Part shown: piece by piece, positions 7,722 to 14,306 of the stretch
Numbering within the stretch: position 1 is the first letter of the stretch
Layout: the number at the start of each line of letters is the position of its first letter
Source of the DNA: an uncultured Bacteroidales bacterium
Lineage (GTDB): Bacteria; Bacteroidota; Bacteroidia; Bacteroidales; UBA4417
DNA: 16,766 nucleotides
Direction of reading: 5' to 3'
NCBI GenBank assembly: GCA_903917425.1
Contig: CAIXAQ010000651.1
Coordinates: 1 to 16,766, forward strand
Program-made: the position numbers and the translations under genes
Notes under the pieces: generated by a model
Database searches by the model: none
What the model saw: only the letters and a program-made list of their open reading frames with translations
What the model was told of the DNA's origin: nothing

Positions 7722-7810
7722 TTCAATTCTCACGTCCGATTGTTGAAAAAGAACTATTAACTTCCCACAAAGCCAAATTATCCCTAATTTCGCACTTCAA
7801 AAAAAAACGA

Positions 7811-10279
7811 ATGAAAATTTCTTATAATTGGCTGAAAGAATACGTTCATGTCAGCCTTCCTCCTGTCGAAATTGCCCGGATATTGACCGATTGCGGCCTC
7901 GAAGTCGAAGCTATTGATGAATATGAATCTGTAAAAGGCGGGCTAAAAGGAATCGTGATCGGCCAGGTGCTTTCAACACAGCGTCATCCTAATGCCGATA
8001 AACTTACCTGTTGTAAGGTAGATGTCGGCTCAGGTAAAGTGCTTGATATAGTGTGCGGGGCACCCAATGTGGCTGAAGGGCAGCATGTTCCGGTGGCTAC
8101 AATCGGAACGGTACTGTACAATGGAGATACATCATTTACTATAAAGGCCGGTAAACTTCGTGGCGAACCTAGCGATGGTATGATCTGTGCCGAGGATGAA
8201 CTGGGTTTGGGTAATTCGCATGACGGAATTATGGTTCTCGATCAGAATTCAGTGATTGGCTCTACTGCTGCTGAATATTTTGGTGTTGAGTCCGACACTG
8301 TGTTCGAAGTTGCTATTACACCTAACCGTGCCGATGCCACTTCACATATCGGTGTAGCCCGCGACCTGGTTGCAGCCATTAATAACCGCGAGAAACAACA
8401 TTTAGCGGTTTCTTTATCACGCCCATCGGTTGAAGCATTTAAGGTGGATAATAATTCATTGCCCATAACCGTAAAAATTGAAAGTAACGAGGCTTGTACC
8501 CGATATACCGGAATCACAATCAGTGGGTTACAAGTGAAGGAATCTCCGGATTGGCTGCAAAACCGATTGACATCTGTTGGCTTACGACCTATAAATAACA
8601 TCGTTGATATTACCAATTTTGTATTAATGGAGACCGGTCAGCCTCTGCATGCATTTGATGCTGAATATATTGCCGGCCACCAGGTTATTGTAAAGAAAAT
8701 GAAGGCGGGTACAAAGTTCGTTACCCTGGATGGAATAGAACGTACACTCGATGTCGAAGACCTGATGATTTGTAATGAGCTTGAACCTATGTGTATTGCC
8801 GGGGTATTTGGAGGTGCGAAATCGGGTGTCAGCGAAAAAACAACTAAAATATTTCTCGAAAGTGCCTATTTCGATGGAACCCATGTCCGCAAGACATCCA
8901 AACGTCATAATTTGAAGACAGACGCTTCCTTCCGTTTCGAACGTGGTGCCGATCCTAATAATACCGTTTATGCACTGAAACGGGCTGCTCTTTTGATCAA
9001 AGAGATGGCCGGGGGAAATATCTCATCCGAAATTGTGGATGTATATCCAAATCCGGTTGAAAATTTTAAGGTCGAAATATCCTTCGACAGGGTTAATGCA
9101 TTGATAGGCAAAGAGATTGATAAGCAGACAATCCGTAATATTCTGACTTCACTGGAAATTGAAATTCTGTCGGAAAATGAAAATGGACTGCAGCTTTCAA
9201 TTCCGCCTTTTAAAGTCGATGTTACCCGTGAGGCGGATGTAGTTGAAGAAATACTACGCATATTCGGCTACAACAATATCGATCTGAGCGAGTCTTTGCA
9301 TTCGTCACTTTCCTACAGCCGTAAGCCCGATCCTGAAAAACTTCAACAGAAGCTGGCTGATTACCTGAGCAATAATGGTTTTAATGAAATTCTGACCAAT
9401 TCACTCACCAGCTCAGCATACTACGAAAAATCAGACTTGTTCAACTTCGGGGATAGTGTTAAAATTCTGAATCCTTTAAGCAGCGAATTGGGCGTGATGC
9501 GGCAAACATTACTTTTCAGTGGACTCGAAAGTATTTCGTATAACATCAACCGCCGCATGGCTGATCTGAAATTCTACGAGTTTGGAAATGTGTATAACTA
9601 TGTCCAGGCACAGTCAGCAAGTGACGACGTAACCCGAAAATACACTGAACGCAAAATGCTGTCTGTTTTTGTTACCGGCAGCCAGCAAGGCGAAAGCTGG
9701 TATCTGCCGACAGTCAAAACGGATTATCATTTCCTGAAATCGTTGGTATTTGCCGCTCTTCATAAAACAGGAATCAGCATGAGTAAACTTAGTTCAACGG
9801 ATGTTGAAGGTAAGTTGTACTCGCAGGGAGAAGTCCTCAGTCTCAATAACAAACCCCTGGTGCGTATGGGTCAGCTAAGTTCCGGCATTTTGAAACAGTT
9901 TGATATTAAGCAGGATGTGTATTACGCTGAATTGGAATGGAGTGTTTTACTTGCTGAACTTAGGCCTGATAATGTAAAGTTTAGCGAGATATCACATTTC
10001 CCGGAAGTAAGGCGCGACCTTGCCTTGTTACTGGATAATAGTGTAAAATTTGCTGAAATTGAAGCCCTGGCTTTGCGCAACGGGAAAGGGATTCTGCGAA
10101 ATGTGAACCTTTTTGATGTATACCAGGGTGAAAAAATTGAACAAGGAAAAAAATCTTACGCTGTAAGTTTTACTATGCAGGATAATCAGAAAACCCTGAC
10201 TGATAATGACATTGAGAAACTGATGAAGCGTTTGGTCGAAGTTTTTGAAAAGGAATTAGGCGCAGTAGTAAGAAAGTAA
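7811..10279 (+). CDS. pheT: Phenylalanine-tRNA ligase beta subunit
   Basis: PheT pairs with PheS (not in this window) as the (alpha-beta)2 enzyme that charges tRNA-Phe in the cytoplasm. The protein has 822 residues from the ATG at 7811, whose MKISYNWLKEYV start is characteristic. Domains in order: N-terminal B1; an EMAP-II-like tRNA-binding OB fold around residues 40-150 (HPNADKLTCCKVDVG, VCGAPNV); the B3/4 editing domain (LRPINNIVDITNFVLMETG, PLHAFD); B5 (about 400-475); a catalytic-like core with LNPLSSELGVMRQTLL; and the C-terminal ferredoxin-fold anticodon-binding domain, about the last 95 residues (HFPEVRRDLALLLD). The length is normal for bacterial PheT. The frame stays open upstream to 7679 but that stretch is antisense to the start of the exoenzyme gene and has no PheT similarity. 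It is transcribed alone and ends in a terminator. Confidence 0.97.
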   Translation: MKISYNWLKEYVHVSLPPVEIARILTDCGLEVEAIDEYESVKGGLKGIVIGQVLSTQRHPNADKLTCCKVDVGSGKVLDIVCGAPNVAEGQHVPVATIGTVLYNGDTSFTIKAGKLRGEPSDGMICAEDELGLGNSHDGIMVLDQNSVIGSTAAEYFGVESDTVFEVAITPNRADATSHIGVARDLVAAINNREKQHLAVSLSRPSVEAFKVDNNSLPITVKIESNEACTRYTGITISGLQVKESPDWLQNRLTSVGLRPINNIVDITNFVLMETGQPLHAFDAEYIAGHQVIVKKMKAGTKFVTLDGIERTLDVEDLMICNELEPMCIAGVFGGAKSGVSEKTTKIFLESAYFDGTHVRKTSKRHNLKTDASFRFERGADPNNTVYALKRAALLIKEMAGGNISSEIVDVYPNPVENFKVEISFDRVNALIGKEIDKQTIRNILTSLEIEILSENENGLQLSIPPFKVDVTREADVVEEILRIFGYNNIDLSESLHSSLSYSRKPDPEKLQQKLADYLSNNGFNEILTNSLTSSAYYEKSDLFNFGDSVKILNPLSSELGVMRQTLLFSGLESISYNINRRMADLKFYEFGNVYNYVQAQSASDDVTRKYTERKMLSVFVTGSQQGESWYLPTVKTDYHFLKSLVFAALHKTGISMSKLSSTDVEGKLYSQGEVLSLNNKPLVRMGQLSSGILKQFDIKQDVYYAELEWSVLLAELRPDNVKFSEISHFPEVRRDLALLLDNSVKFAEIEALALRNGKGILRNVNLFDVYQGEKIEQGKKSYAVSFTMQDNQKTLTDNDIEKLMKRLVEVFEKELGAVVRK

Positions 10280-10306
10280 AGCCGGATCAGATGTACAATT
10301 ACAGAG

Positions 10307-10333
10307 AAACCGGGCTATGCTCCGGTTTTTTTT
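10307..10333 (+). terminator. Rho-independent terminator after pheT
   Basis: AAACCGG (10307-10313) and CCGGTTT (10322-10328) form a 7-bp stem with an 8-base loop, running into an unbroken T tract to 10333. It lies 27 bases after the pheT stop. Confidence 0.88.
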
Positions 10334-10354
10334 GTCGACACAAATATAGAACGG

Positions 10355-10394
10355 AAATGGTATTTTTGCCATTTTGTCAGCGATACTGCCAAAA
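10355..10394. promoter_or_regulatory. Two overlapping dyads upstream of the sigma54-type regulator
   Basis: The first dyad is AAATGG (10355-10360) and CCATTT (10369-10374). The second is TTTTGTCAG (10372-10380), a 5-base spacer, and CTGCCAAAA (10386-10394), which is 8 of 9 symmetric. They share three bases and lie about 38 bases upstream of the likely -7 box. Neither is followed by a T tract, so an operator role is more likely than termination. The binding protein is unknown. Confidence 0.4.
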
Positions 10395-10431
10395 AACGTT
10401 AAAGAAATAATTCGTTTTCATCTAATAAGGT

Positions 10432-10439
10432 TAACTTTG
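10432..10439 (+). promoter_or_regulatory. Likely -7 element for the regulator-lptE operon
   Basis: TAACTTTG matches TAnnTTTG and ends 26 bases before the ATG at 10466. The -33 position holds TTCG in place of TTTG at a somewhat short distance, so the promoter may be weak or need an activator. Confidence 0.5.
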
Positions 10440-10465
10440 CAAAGCAATAGCCACGAAGGCGTTAA

Positions 10466-11698
10466 ATGATGATGGATATAATTTCGATAAAACAACGTTT
10501 TGGTATTATAGGTAATTCGCCACAGCTCGACAGGGCGATTGACATTGCCCGGCAGGTAGCACCTACGGATTTGAGTGTATTGATTACAGGAGAGAGTGGG
10601 GTAGGGAAAGAGATATTTCCACAGATAATTCACCACCTGAGTGCCCGTAAACACGGCTCTTACATTGCAGTTAACTGTGGTGCTATACCCGAAGGTACAA
10701 TTGACTCAGAGCTATTTGGTCATGAAAAAGGCTCCTTTACCGGAGCTCACGAGGCGCGTAAAGGCTATTTTGAAGTTGCAAACGGTGGGACAATCTTTTT
10801 AGACGAAATTGCCGAATTGCCCTTATCCACCCAGGTGCGCTTGTTGAGAGTGCTCGAATCAGGTGAGTTTTTTAAAGTTGGCTCGTCAAAAAGCCAAAAA
10901 ACGGATGTTCGGGTAGTAGCAGCCACCAATGTTGATGTGCAGATAGCGATCGATCATGGAAAGTTCAGGCAGGATCTGTTTTACAGGTTGAATTCAGTGC
11001 CTATAACGGTACCTGCCCTGCGCGATCGTAAAGAAGATATATTGCTGTTGTTCCGTAAGTTTGCTTCTGATTTTGCCGAGAAATACCGTATGCCTGTACT
11101 TGAACTCGACGAGGAAGCAAAGAAGATCATGATGAATTACCGTTGGACAGGCAACATCAGGCAGCTTAAAAATTTTACCGAACAAATTTCGATCATTGAG
11201 CGTGACAGAAACATTTCGGCAGCAACGCTACAGAAATATCTTCCCGAAACCACCCGCCGCGATTTGCCTGTCTTATTCAAGGACGTAAACAAGGGCAACG
11301 AAATGTCGGAACGGGAGTTGCTTTATAAAGTACTCTTCGATATGCGTCGTGATATCTCTGATCTGAAGAAACTGGTAGGCGAAATTATTGGGCACGATGA
11401 AGTGGCAAATCATTTTGATAAAATATCTGCCCAGATTCCCGATCATTATACCGGAGAGCCTCAGCGGCAGGAGGGAAGCCGGGTTGTTGTACACGAAAAA
11501 AATCATCCTATTGATGATGAGCCATTTATACATGGCGAAATCATGGAAGAATCTCTTTCACTGCAGGATCGTGAGCTCGATTTGATAAAGAGGGCACTCG
11601 AAAAGCACGAAGGCCGGCGACGTAACGCTGCCAAAGAATTAGGCATTTCGGAACGCACCTTATACCGTAAGATCAGGGAATATGGCATTAAAGGATAA
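10466..11698 (+). CDS. Sigma54-type AAA+ transcriptional activator without sensor domain
   Basis: This 410-residue protein is a bacterial enhancer-binding protein that would use ATP hydrolysis to open sigma54-RNA polymerase promoters. The AAA+ domain starts almost at the N-terminus, about residue 12, with no receiver, GAF or PAS domain. Visible motifs are Walker A GESGVGKE at 42-49, the sigma54-contact loop GSFTGA at 89-94 (usual form GAFTGA), Walker B GGTIFLDE with D113-E114, and the arginine-finger region FRQDLFYRLN. A variable linker (about 265-360) precedes a Fis-type helix-turn-helix at the C-terminus (RRRNAAKELGISERTLYRKI). Three consecutive in-frame ATGs at 10466, 10469 and 10472 leave the exact start open. 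The stop lies inside the lptE reading frame, a 17-base overlap, so the two are probably translationally coupled. This regulator-lptE pairing recurs in Bacteroidota. Its targets and input signal are not visible here. Confidence 0.93.
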   Translation: MMMDIISIKQRFGIIGNSPQLDRAIDIARQVAPTDLSVLITGESGVGKEIFPQIIHHLSARKHGSYIAVNCGAIPEGTIDSELFGHEKGSFTGAHEARKGYFEVANGGTIFLDEIAELPLSTQVRLLRVLESGEFFKVGSSKSQKTDVRVVAATNVDVQIAIDHGKFRQDLFYRLNSVPITVPALRDRKEDILLLFRKFASDFAEKYRMPVLELDEEAKKIMMNYRWTGNIRQLKNFTEQISIIERDRNISAATLQKYLPETTRRDLPVLFKDVNKGNEMSERELLYKVLFDMRRDISDLKKLVGEIIGHDEVANHFDKISAQIPDHYTGEPQRQEGSRVVVHEKNHPIDDEPFIHGEIMEESLSLQDRELDLIKRALEKHEGRRRNAAKELGISERTLYRKIREYGIKG

Positions 11699-12236
11699 AT
11701 ATCGTATTCAGGATAACCCATTTAAGGTTTTCAGCTTTAAAAAGCTCATGCCTGTCATGGTTCTTATTGTTGTTCTACTTCTTCAGGGCTGCAGCTATTC
11801 GTTTACAGGGGCAAGTATTTCGCCAAGCGTTAAATCCATTTCGGTTATCTATTTGCCAAACAATGCCTTGTTGGTTCAGCCAACCCTTAGTCGCAAATTA
11901 ACCGAAGCTATTCGTGATAAATTTACCAACCAATCGAATCTTGCCCTTGTAGCTACGAACGGTGATCTGAATATTACAGGCGAAATAACCGGGTATACTA
12001 CTGAGCCAGTTGCAATTACAGGCGAACAACAATCCGCTTTACAAAGGTTAAAGATAACGGTTAACATACGTTTTACCAATAAACTGGAACCATCGCAGGA
12101 TTTTGAAACCAGTTTCTCCCGCTTCCAGGATTATGATTCAAAACTGCGGCTCTCTACTGTCGAGGAAACACTTATTGATTTGATCGATGAAGAGCTGGCG
12201 CAAGATATTTTTAATAAAGCTGTTGTTAACTGGTAA
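11682..12236 (+). CDS. lptE: LptE-family outer-membrane LPS-assembly lipoprotein
   Basis: LptE plugs the LptD barrel in the outer membrane and helps insert lipopolysaccharide. The protein has 184 residues from the first ATG. A hydrophobic stretch VMVLIVVLLLQGC ends in a lipobox with C37 as the lipidated residue. The mature part begins SYSFTGASISPSVKSISV and contains PTLSRKLTEAIRDKF, the pattern of the Bacteroidota LptE family. The start at 11682 overlaps the upstream regulator by 17 bases and gives a long 22-residue pre-signal segment. The ATG at 11748 (codon 23), just after KKL, would give a shorter lipoprotein signal; overlap coupling favours the first, signal geometry does not decide. LptD is not in the window. 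Confidence 0.88.
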   Translation: MALKDKYRIQDNPFKVFSFKKLMPVMVLIVVLLLQGCSYSFTGASISPSVKSISVIYLPNNALLVQPTLSRKLTEAIRDKFTNQSNLALVATNGDLNITGEITGYTTEPVAITGEQQSALQRLKITVNIRFTNKLEPSQDFETSFSRFQDYDSKLRLSTVEETLIDLIDEELAQDIFNKAVVNW

Positions 12237-12255
12237 TAGTTATTAGAAAATCATT

Positions 12256-12290
12256 GATCGTAAATCGTACATCCGAAATCCGAAATCGCA
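12256..12290. repeat. Short degenerate CGAAATC/CGTAAATC repeats
   Basis: The spacer between lptE and the next gene holds a run of related 7-8 base units: TCGTAAATCGTA followed by CCGAAATCCGAAATCG, with CCGAAAT repeated exactly in tandem. It is noncoding and of unknown meaning. Confidence 0.45.
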
Positions 12291-12322
12291 AAGTGACCAC
12301 CGAATGACCCAACCTTCTACCC

Positions 12323-13282
12323 ATGACACCCGAAACTTTTAACCGATATTTAAAGGACCCGTCGCTGCTCGATAATCGATCAGTAGATGAACTTTGGGCA
12401 TTGGTAAAAGAGTATCCTTATTTTTCGGTTGCGCGAATGCTGCTTGCCCGGAATCTATTAAACAACGGGCATGATGCTTACCCGCTTTCGCTCCGTTTGG
12501 CTGCAGCTTATGCCGGCGACAGAAGTAAGCTTAAAATGTTAATTGAAGGAAATCCCTTATTCTTTGCTGACCAGCCTGATGAAACTTTGTATGCGGAAGT
12601 CTTGTCTGATGATCCTATTATTATAAATGATATCATTTTAGCAGAAGAGATTGTAGGTTCCCATAAGAATACGGAAACAGAACCGGAGGATTATGTGGAT
12701 TTAGAAACAGAGTCAGCACCTTCACCCTTAGCAGGCGTAAATGATGACAAAAGGGAGGCCGTACAAACTTTAGATGATGAAACCGTAGAAGCGGCCAATG
12801 AATTAGTTGACTCTTCCATCTCGCAGGACGCTGAAATAGTTCAGGAAGGAGTAAGTTTGCATCAATCTGAAGATACAGTTATTCAATTAAATCCTATTCT
12901 CAATACTATTTTTTCGCGATTAAGCGCAGTGCCACTTCCTTGGCCGGAGCCTGAAACTGAAGAGAGATCAGTTAAGATTATTGTTTCAGGTAACGATACG
13001 AATGAAGGAATAATAGCCCGTAATATACTGGTTGATAAGTTTATACGCGAAGAGCCGCGTATCAGTTCACCAAAGCGTGAGTTTTATAATCCGGAAGATA
13101 TTGCACGGCAAAGTACTAGTATGCCTGAGGATTTGGTTAGCGAAACACTGGCAAAGATTTACGATCAGCAGGGACTTTATTCGATGGCGATAAAAATTTA
13201 TGAAAAACTCATGTTGCTTATTCCCGAAAAAAGTAGTTACTTTGCAGCCCAAATAAAAGAAATCGAAAAAAAACGCAAGTAA
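12323..13282 (+). CDS. Conserved unknown protein with C-terminal TPR-like helix pair
   Basis: I do not recognise a named function for this 319-residue protein. Residues 1-90 look helical, beginning MTPETFNRYLKDPSLLD, with WALVKEYPYFSVARMLLARN and LRLAAAYAGDRSKLKMLI. Residues about 105-200 are strongly acidic and of low complexity, probably disordered. The last 50 residues contain a TPR-like unit (LAKIYDQQGLYSMAIKIYEK and LMLLIPEKSSYF) and end in a basic EIEKKRK. There is no signal peptide or membrane helix, so it is probably cytoplasmic. It lies 86 bases after lptE and 33 bases before secG on the same strand, a position where Bacteroidota often carry a gene of this kind. A scaffold or adaptor role linked to envelope biogenesis is only inference. 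Confidence 0.85.
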   Translation: MTPETFNRYLKDPSLLDNRSVDELWALVKEYPYFSVARMLLARNLLNNGHDAYPLSLRLAAAYAGDRSKLKMLIEGNPLFFADQPDETLYAEVLSDDPIIINDIILAEEIVGSHKNTETEPEDYVDLETESAPSPLAGVNDDKREAVQTLDDETVEAANELVDSSISQDAEIVQEGVSLHQSEDTVIQLNPILNTIFSRLSAVPLPWPEPETEERSVKIIVSGNDTNEGIIARNILVDKFIREEPRISSPKREFYNPEDIARQSTSMPEDLVSETLAKIYDQQGLYSMAIKIYEKLMLLIPEKSSYFAAQIKEIEKKRK

Positions 13283-13315
13283 CACAGTTATAAATACATA
13301 AAAAAACAATAGAGA

Positions 13316-13741
13316 ATGAATACTTTTATTTTTGTTTCAGTTTTGATCCTGATCGCTTGTGTGCTCATGATATTAGTCGTCTTGGTTCAGAATTCAAAAG
13401 GTGGTGGATTAGCCTCTAATTTTTCATCCTCTAATCAGTATATGGGTGTTCGTAAGACAGCCGATTTTCTTGAAAAATTTACCTGGGGATTAGCAATTGC
13501 CATGTTCGCGCTTTGCCTCTTATCTATTGTTGTAATTCCACGAGGTGGCGGCAAAACAGGAACTGCCGATACGGAACTTCGTCAGAACATTGACGAAAAT
13601 GCTCAACCTGTTCAGGATTTTCAGGCTGCCCCTAAAGATCAGGCTGCTCCGGCCGGAAATGCCGCTCCAGCCGGAAATGCTGCCCCTGCAGGAAACACTG
13701 CTCCTAAAGAACAGGCTCCGGCTCCAGCCCAGAAGAAATAA
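13316..13741 (+). CDS. secG: SecG, protein-export channel subunit
   Basis: SecG is the small accessory subunit of the SecYEG translocon that assists SecA-driven export across the inner membrane. The protein has 141 residues. The first transmembrane helix covers about residues 2-24 (FIFVSVLILIACVLMILVVL) and is followed by the SecG signature VQNSKGGGLAS. The second helix covers about 57-78 (TWGLAIAMFALCLLSIVVI). The remaining 60 or so residues form a cytosol-facing or periplasmic tail rich in Ala, Pro, Gly and Gln, with three APAGN-type repeats, making the protein longer than a minimal SecG. It follows the unknown gene at 33 bases and is closed by a strong terminator, so it is probably the last gene of the regulator-lptE operon. 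Confidence 0.95.
   Translation: MNTFIFVSVLILIACVLMILVVLVQNSKGGGLASNFSSSNQYMGVRKTADFLEKFTWGLAIAMFALCLLSIVVIPRGGGKTGTADTELRQNIDENAQPVQDFQAAPKDQAAPAGNAAPAGNAAPAGNTAPKEQAPAPAQKK
13646..13699 (+). repeat. Three tandem 18-bp units in the SecG tail
   Basis: Residues 111-128 of SecG are three copies of a six-residue A-P-A-G-N-(A/T) unit at 13646-13663, 13664-13681 and 13682-13699. The first two DNA units are nearly identical and the third has more silent changes. Copy number could vary between strains by slippage. Confidence 0.75.
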
Positions 13742-13764
13742 TATCTGGTTTCAACCTTTTACAG

Positions 13765-13805
13765 AATGTCAGAATGTCACGTGCATTCTGACATTTTTTT
13801 TTTTT
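13765..13805 (+). terminator. Strong Rho-independent terminator after secG
   Basis: AATGTCAGAATG (13765-13776) and CATTCTGACATT (13784-13795) form a perfect 12-bp stem with a 7-base loop, followed by an unbroken T tract to 13805. The left arm also contains a direct AGAATGTC repeat. Confidence 0.92.
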
Positions 13806-13894
13806 GCTTTTTAATTATTGCGTCACAGGTCCGCTTATACTGTAACAATACCGGGCATCGACTTGATAATTAATGTATTATGTAATTTGCTGAA

Positions 13895-13925
13895 TTGTCG
13901 CGCCAAATCTCCGTTTTTAGGTTTG
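13895..13925 (+). promoter_or_regulatory. groESL promoter with -33 and -7 elements
   Basis: TTG at 13895-13897 and TAGGTTTG at 13918-13925 are separated by 20 bases and match the Bacteroidota TTTG/TAnnTTTG promoter. The predicted leader to groES is about 70 bases. The promoter is overlapped by a dyad, CGCGCCAAA (13899-13907) and TTTGGCACG (13922-13930), symmetric at 8 of 9 positions. A TGGCACG sequence resembling the sigma54 -24 element begins at 13924. No CIRCE operator (TTAGCACTC-N9-GAGTGCTAA) is present, so HrcA control is not indicated. Confidence 0.7.
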
Positions 13926-14001
13926 GCACGAATTATGACAATCCATGTATCATTCAAAACAAAATCATTTATTAGTTTAACATAAAAATCAAGTAAAAAA
14001 C

Positions 14002-14280
14002 ATGGCACAGGTAAATGTAAAGCCTTTGGCCGACCGAGTACTGGTTGAGCCGGCAGCAGCCGAACAAAAAACAGCAGGTGGCATTATTATCCCCGACACC
14101 GCTAAAGAAAAACCACAAAAAGGCATCGTAGTTGCCATAGGAAATGGTAAAAAAGATGAGCCGCTTACAGTTAAAGTTGGCGACCAGGTATTGTACGGTA
14201 AGTATTCAGGTACCGAGATCACCGTTGAAGGAAAAGATTATCTGATTATGCGCGAAAGCGATATTCTTGCTGTAATTTAA
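14002..14280 (+). CDS. groES: GroES, 10-kDa co-chaperonin
   Basis: GroES is the heptameric lid that closes the GroEL folding chamber in the cytoplasm. The protein has 92 residues, standard for the family. It starts with VKPLADRVLVEP, followed by the mobile loop EQKTAGGIIIPDTAKEKPQK (about residues 21-40) that binds GroEL, and then VGDQVLYGKYSGTEI and DYLIMRESDILAVI at the end. groEL follows after 26 bases in the same operon, under the promoter at 13895-13925. Confidence 0.98.
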   Translation: MAQVNVKPLADRVLVEPAAAEQKTAGGIIIPDTAKEKPQKGIVVAIGNGKKDEPLTVKVGDQVLYGKYSGTEITVEGKDYLIMRESDILAVI

Positions 14281-14306
14281 TAACAAATTCAAAAAAAACT
14301 TCAGAG

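Noticed and set aside
7707..7733. Start of the exoenzyme gene at the ATG at 7733.
   Set aside because: It would add nine residues before a normal signal peptide, and the -7 box at 7714-7721 lies inside this stretch.
7679..7810. In-frame upstream extension of pheT by 44 codons.
   Set aside because: The stretch is antisense to the signal-peptide region of the exoenzyme gene, has no PheT similarity, and the ATG at 7811 begins the characteristic MKISYNWLKEYV.
13545..13814. 89-codon plus-strand frame overlapping the end of secG.
   Set aside because: It is secG read in another frame through the Ala/Pro repeats and the terminator; low-complexity Leu/Pro/Arg content supports an artefact.
13806..14001. 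CIRCE operator before groES.
   Set aside because: I looked for TTAGCACTC-N9-GAGTGCTAA and found nothing close to it.
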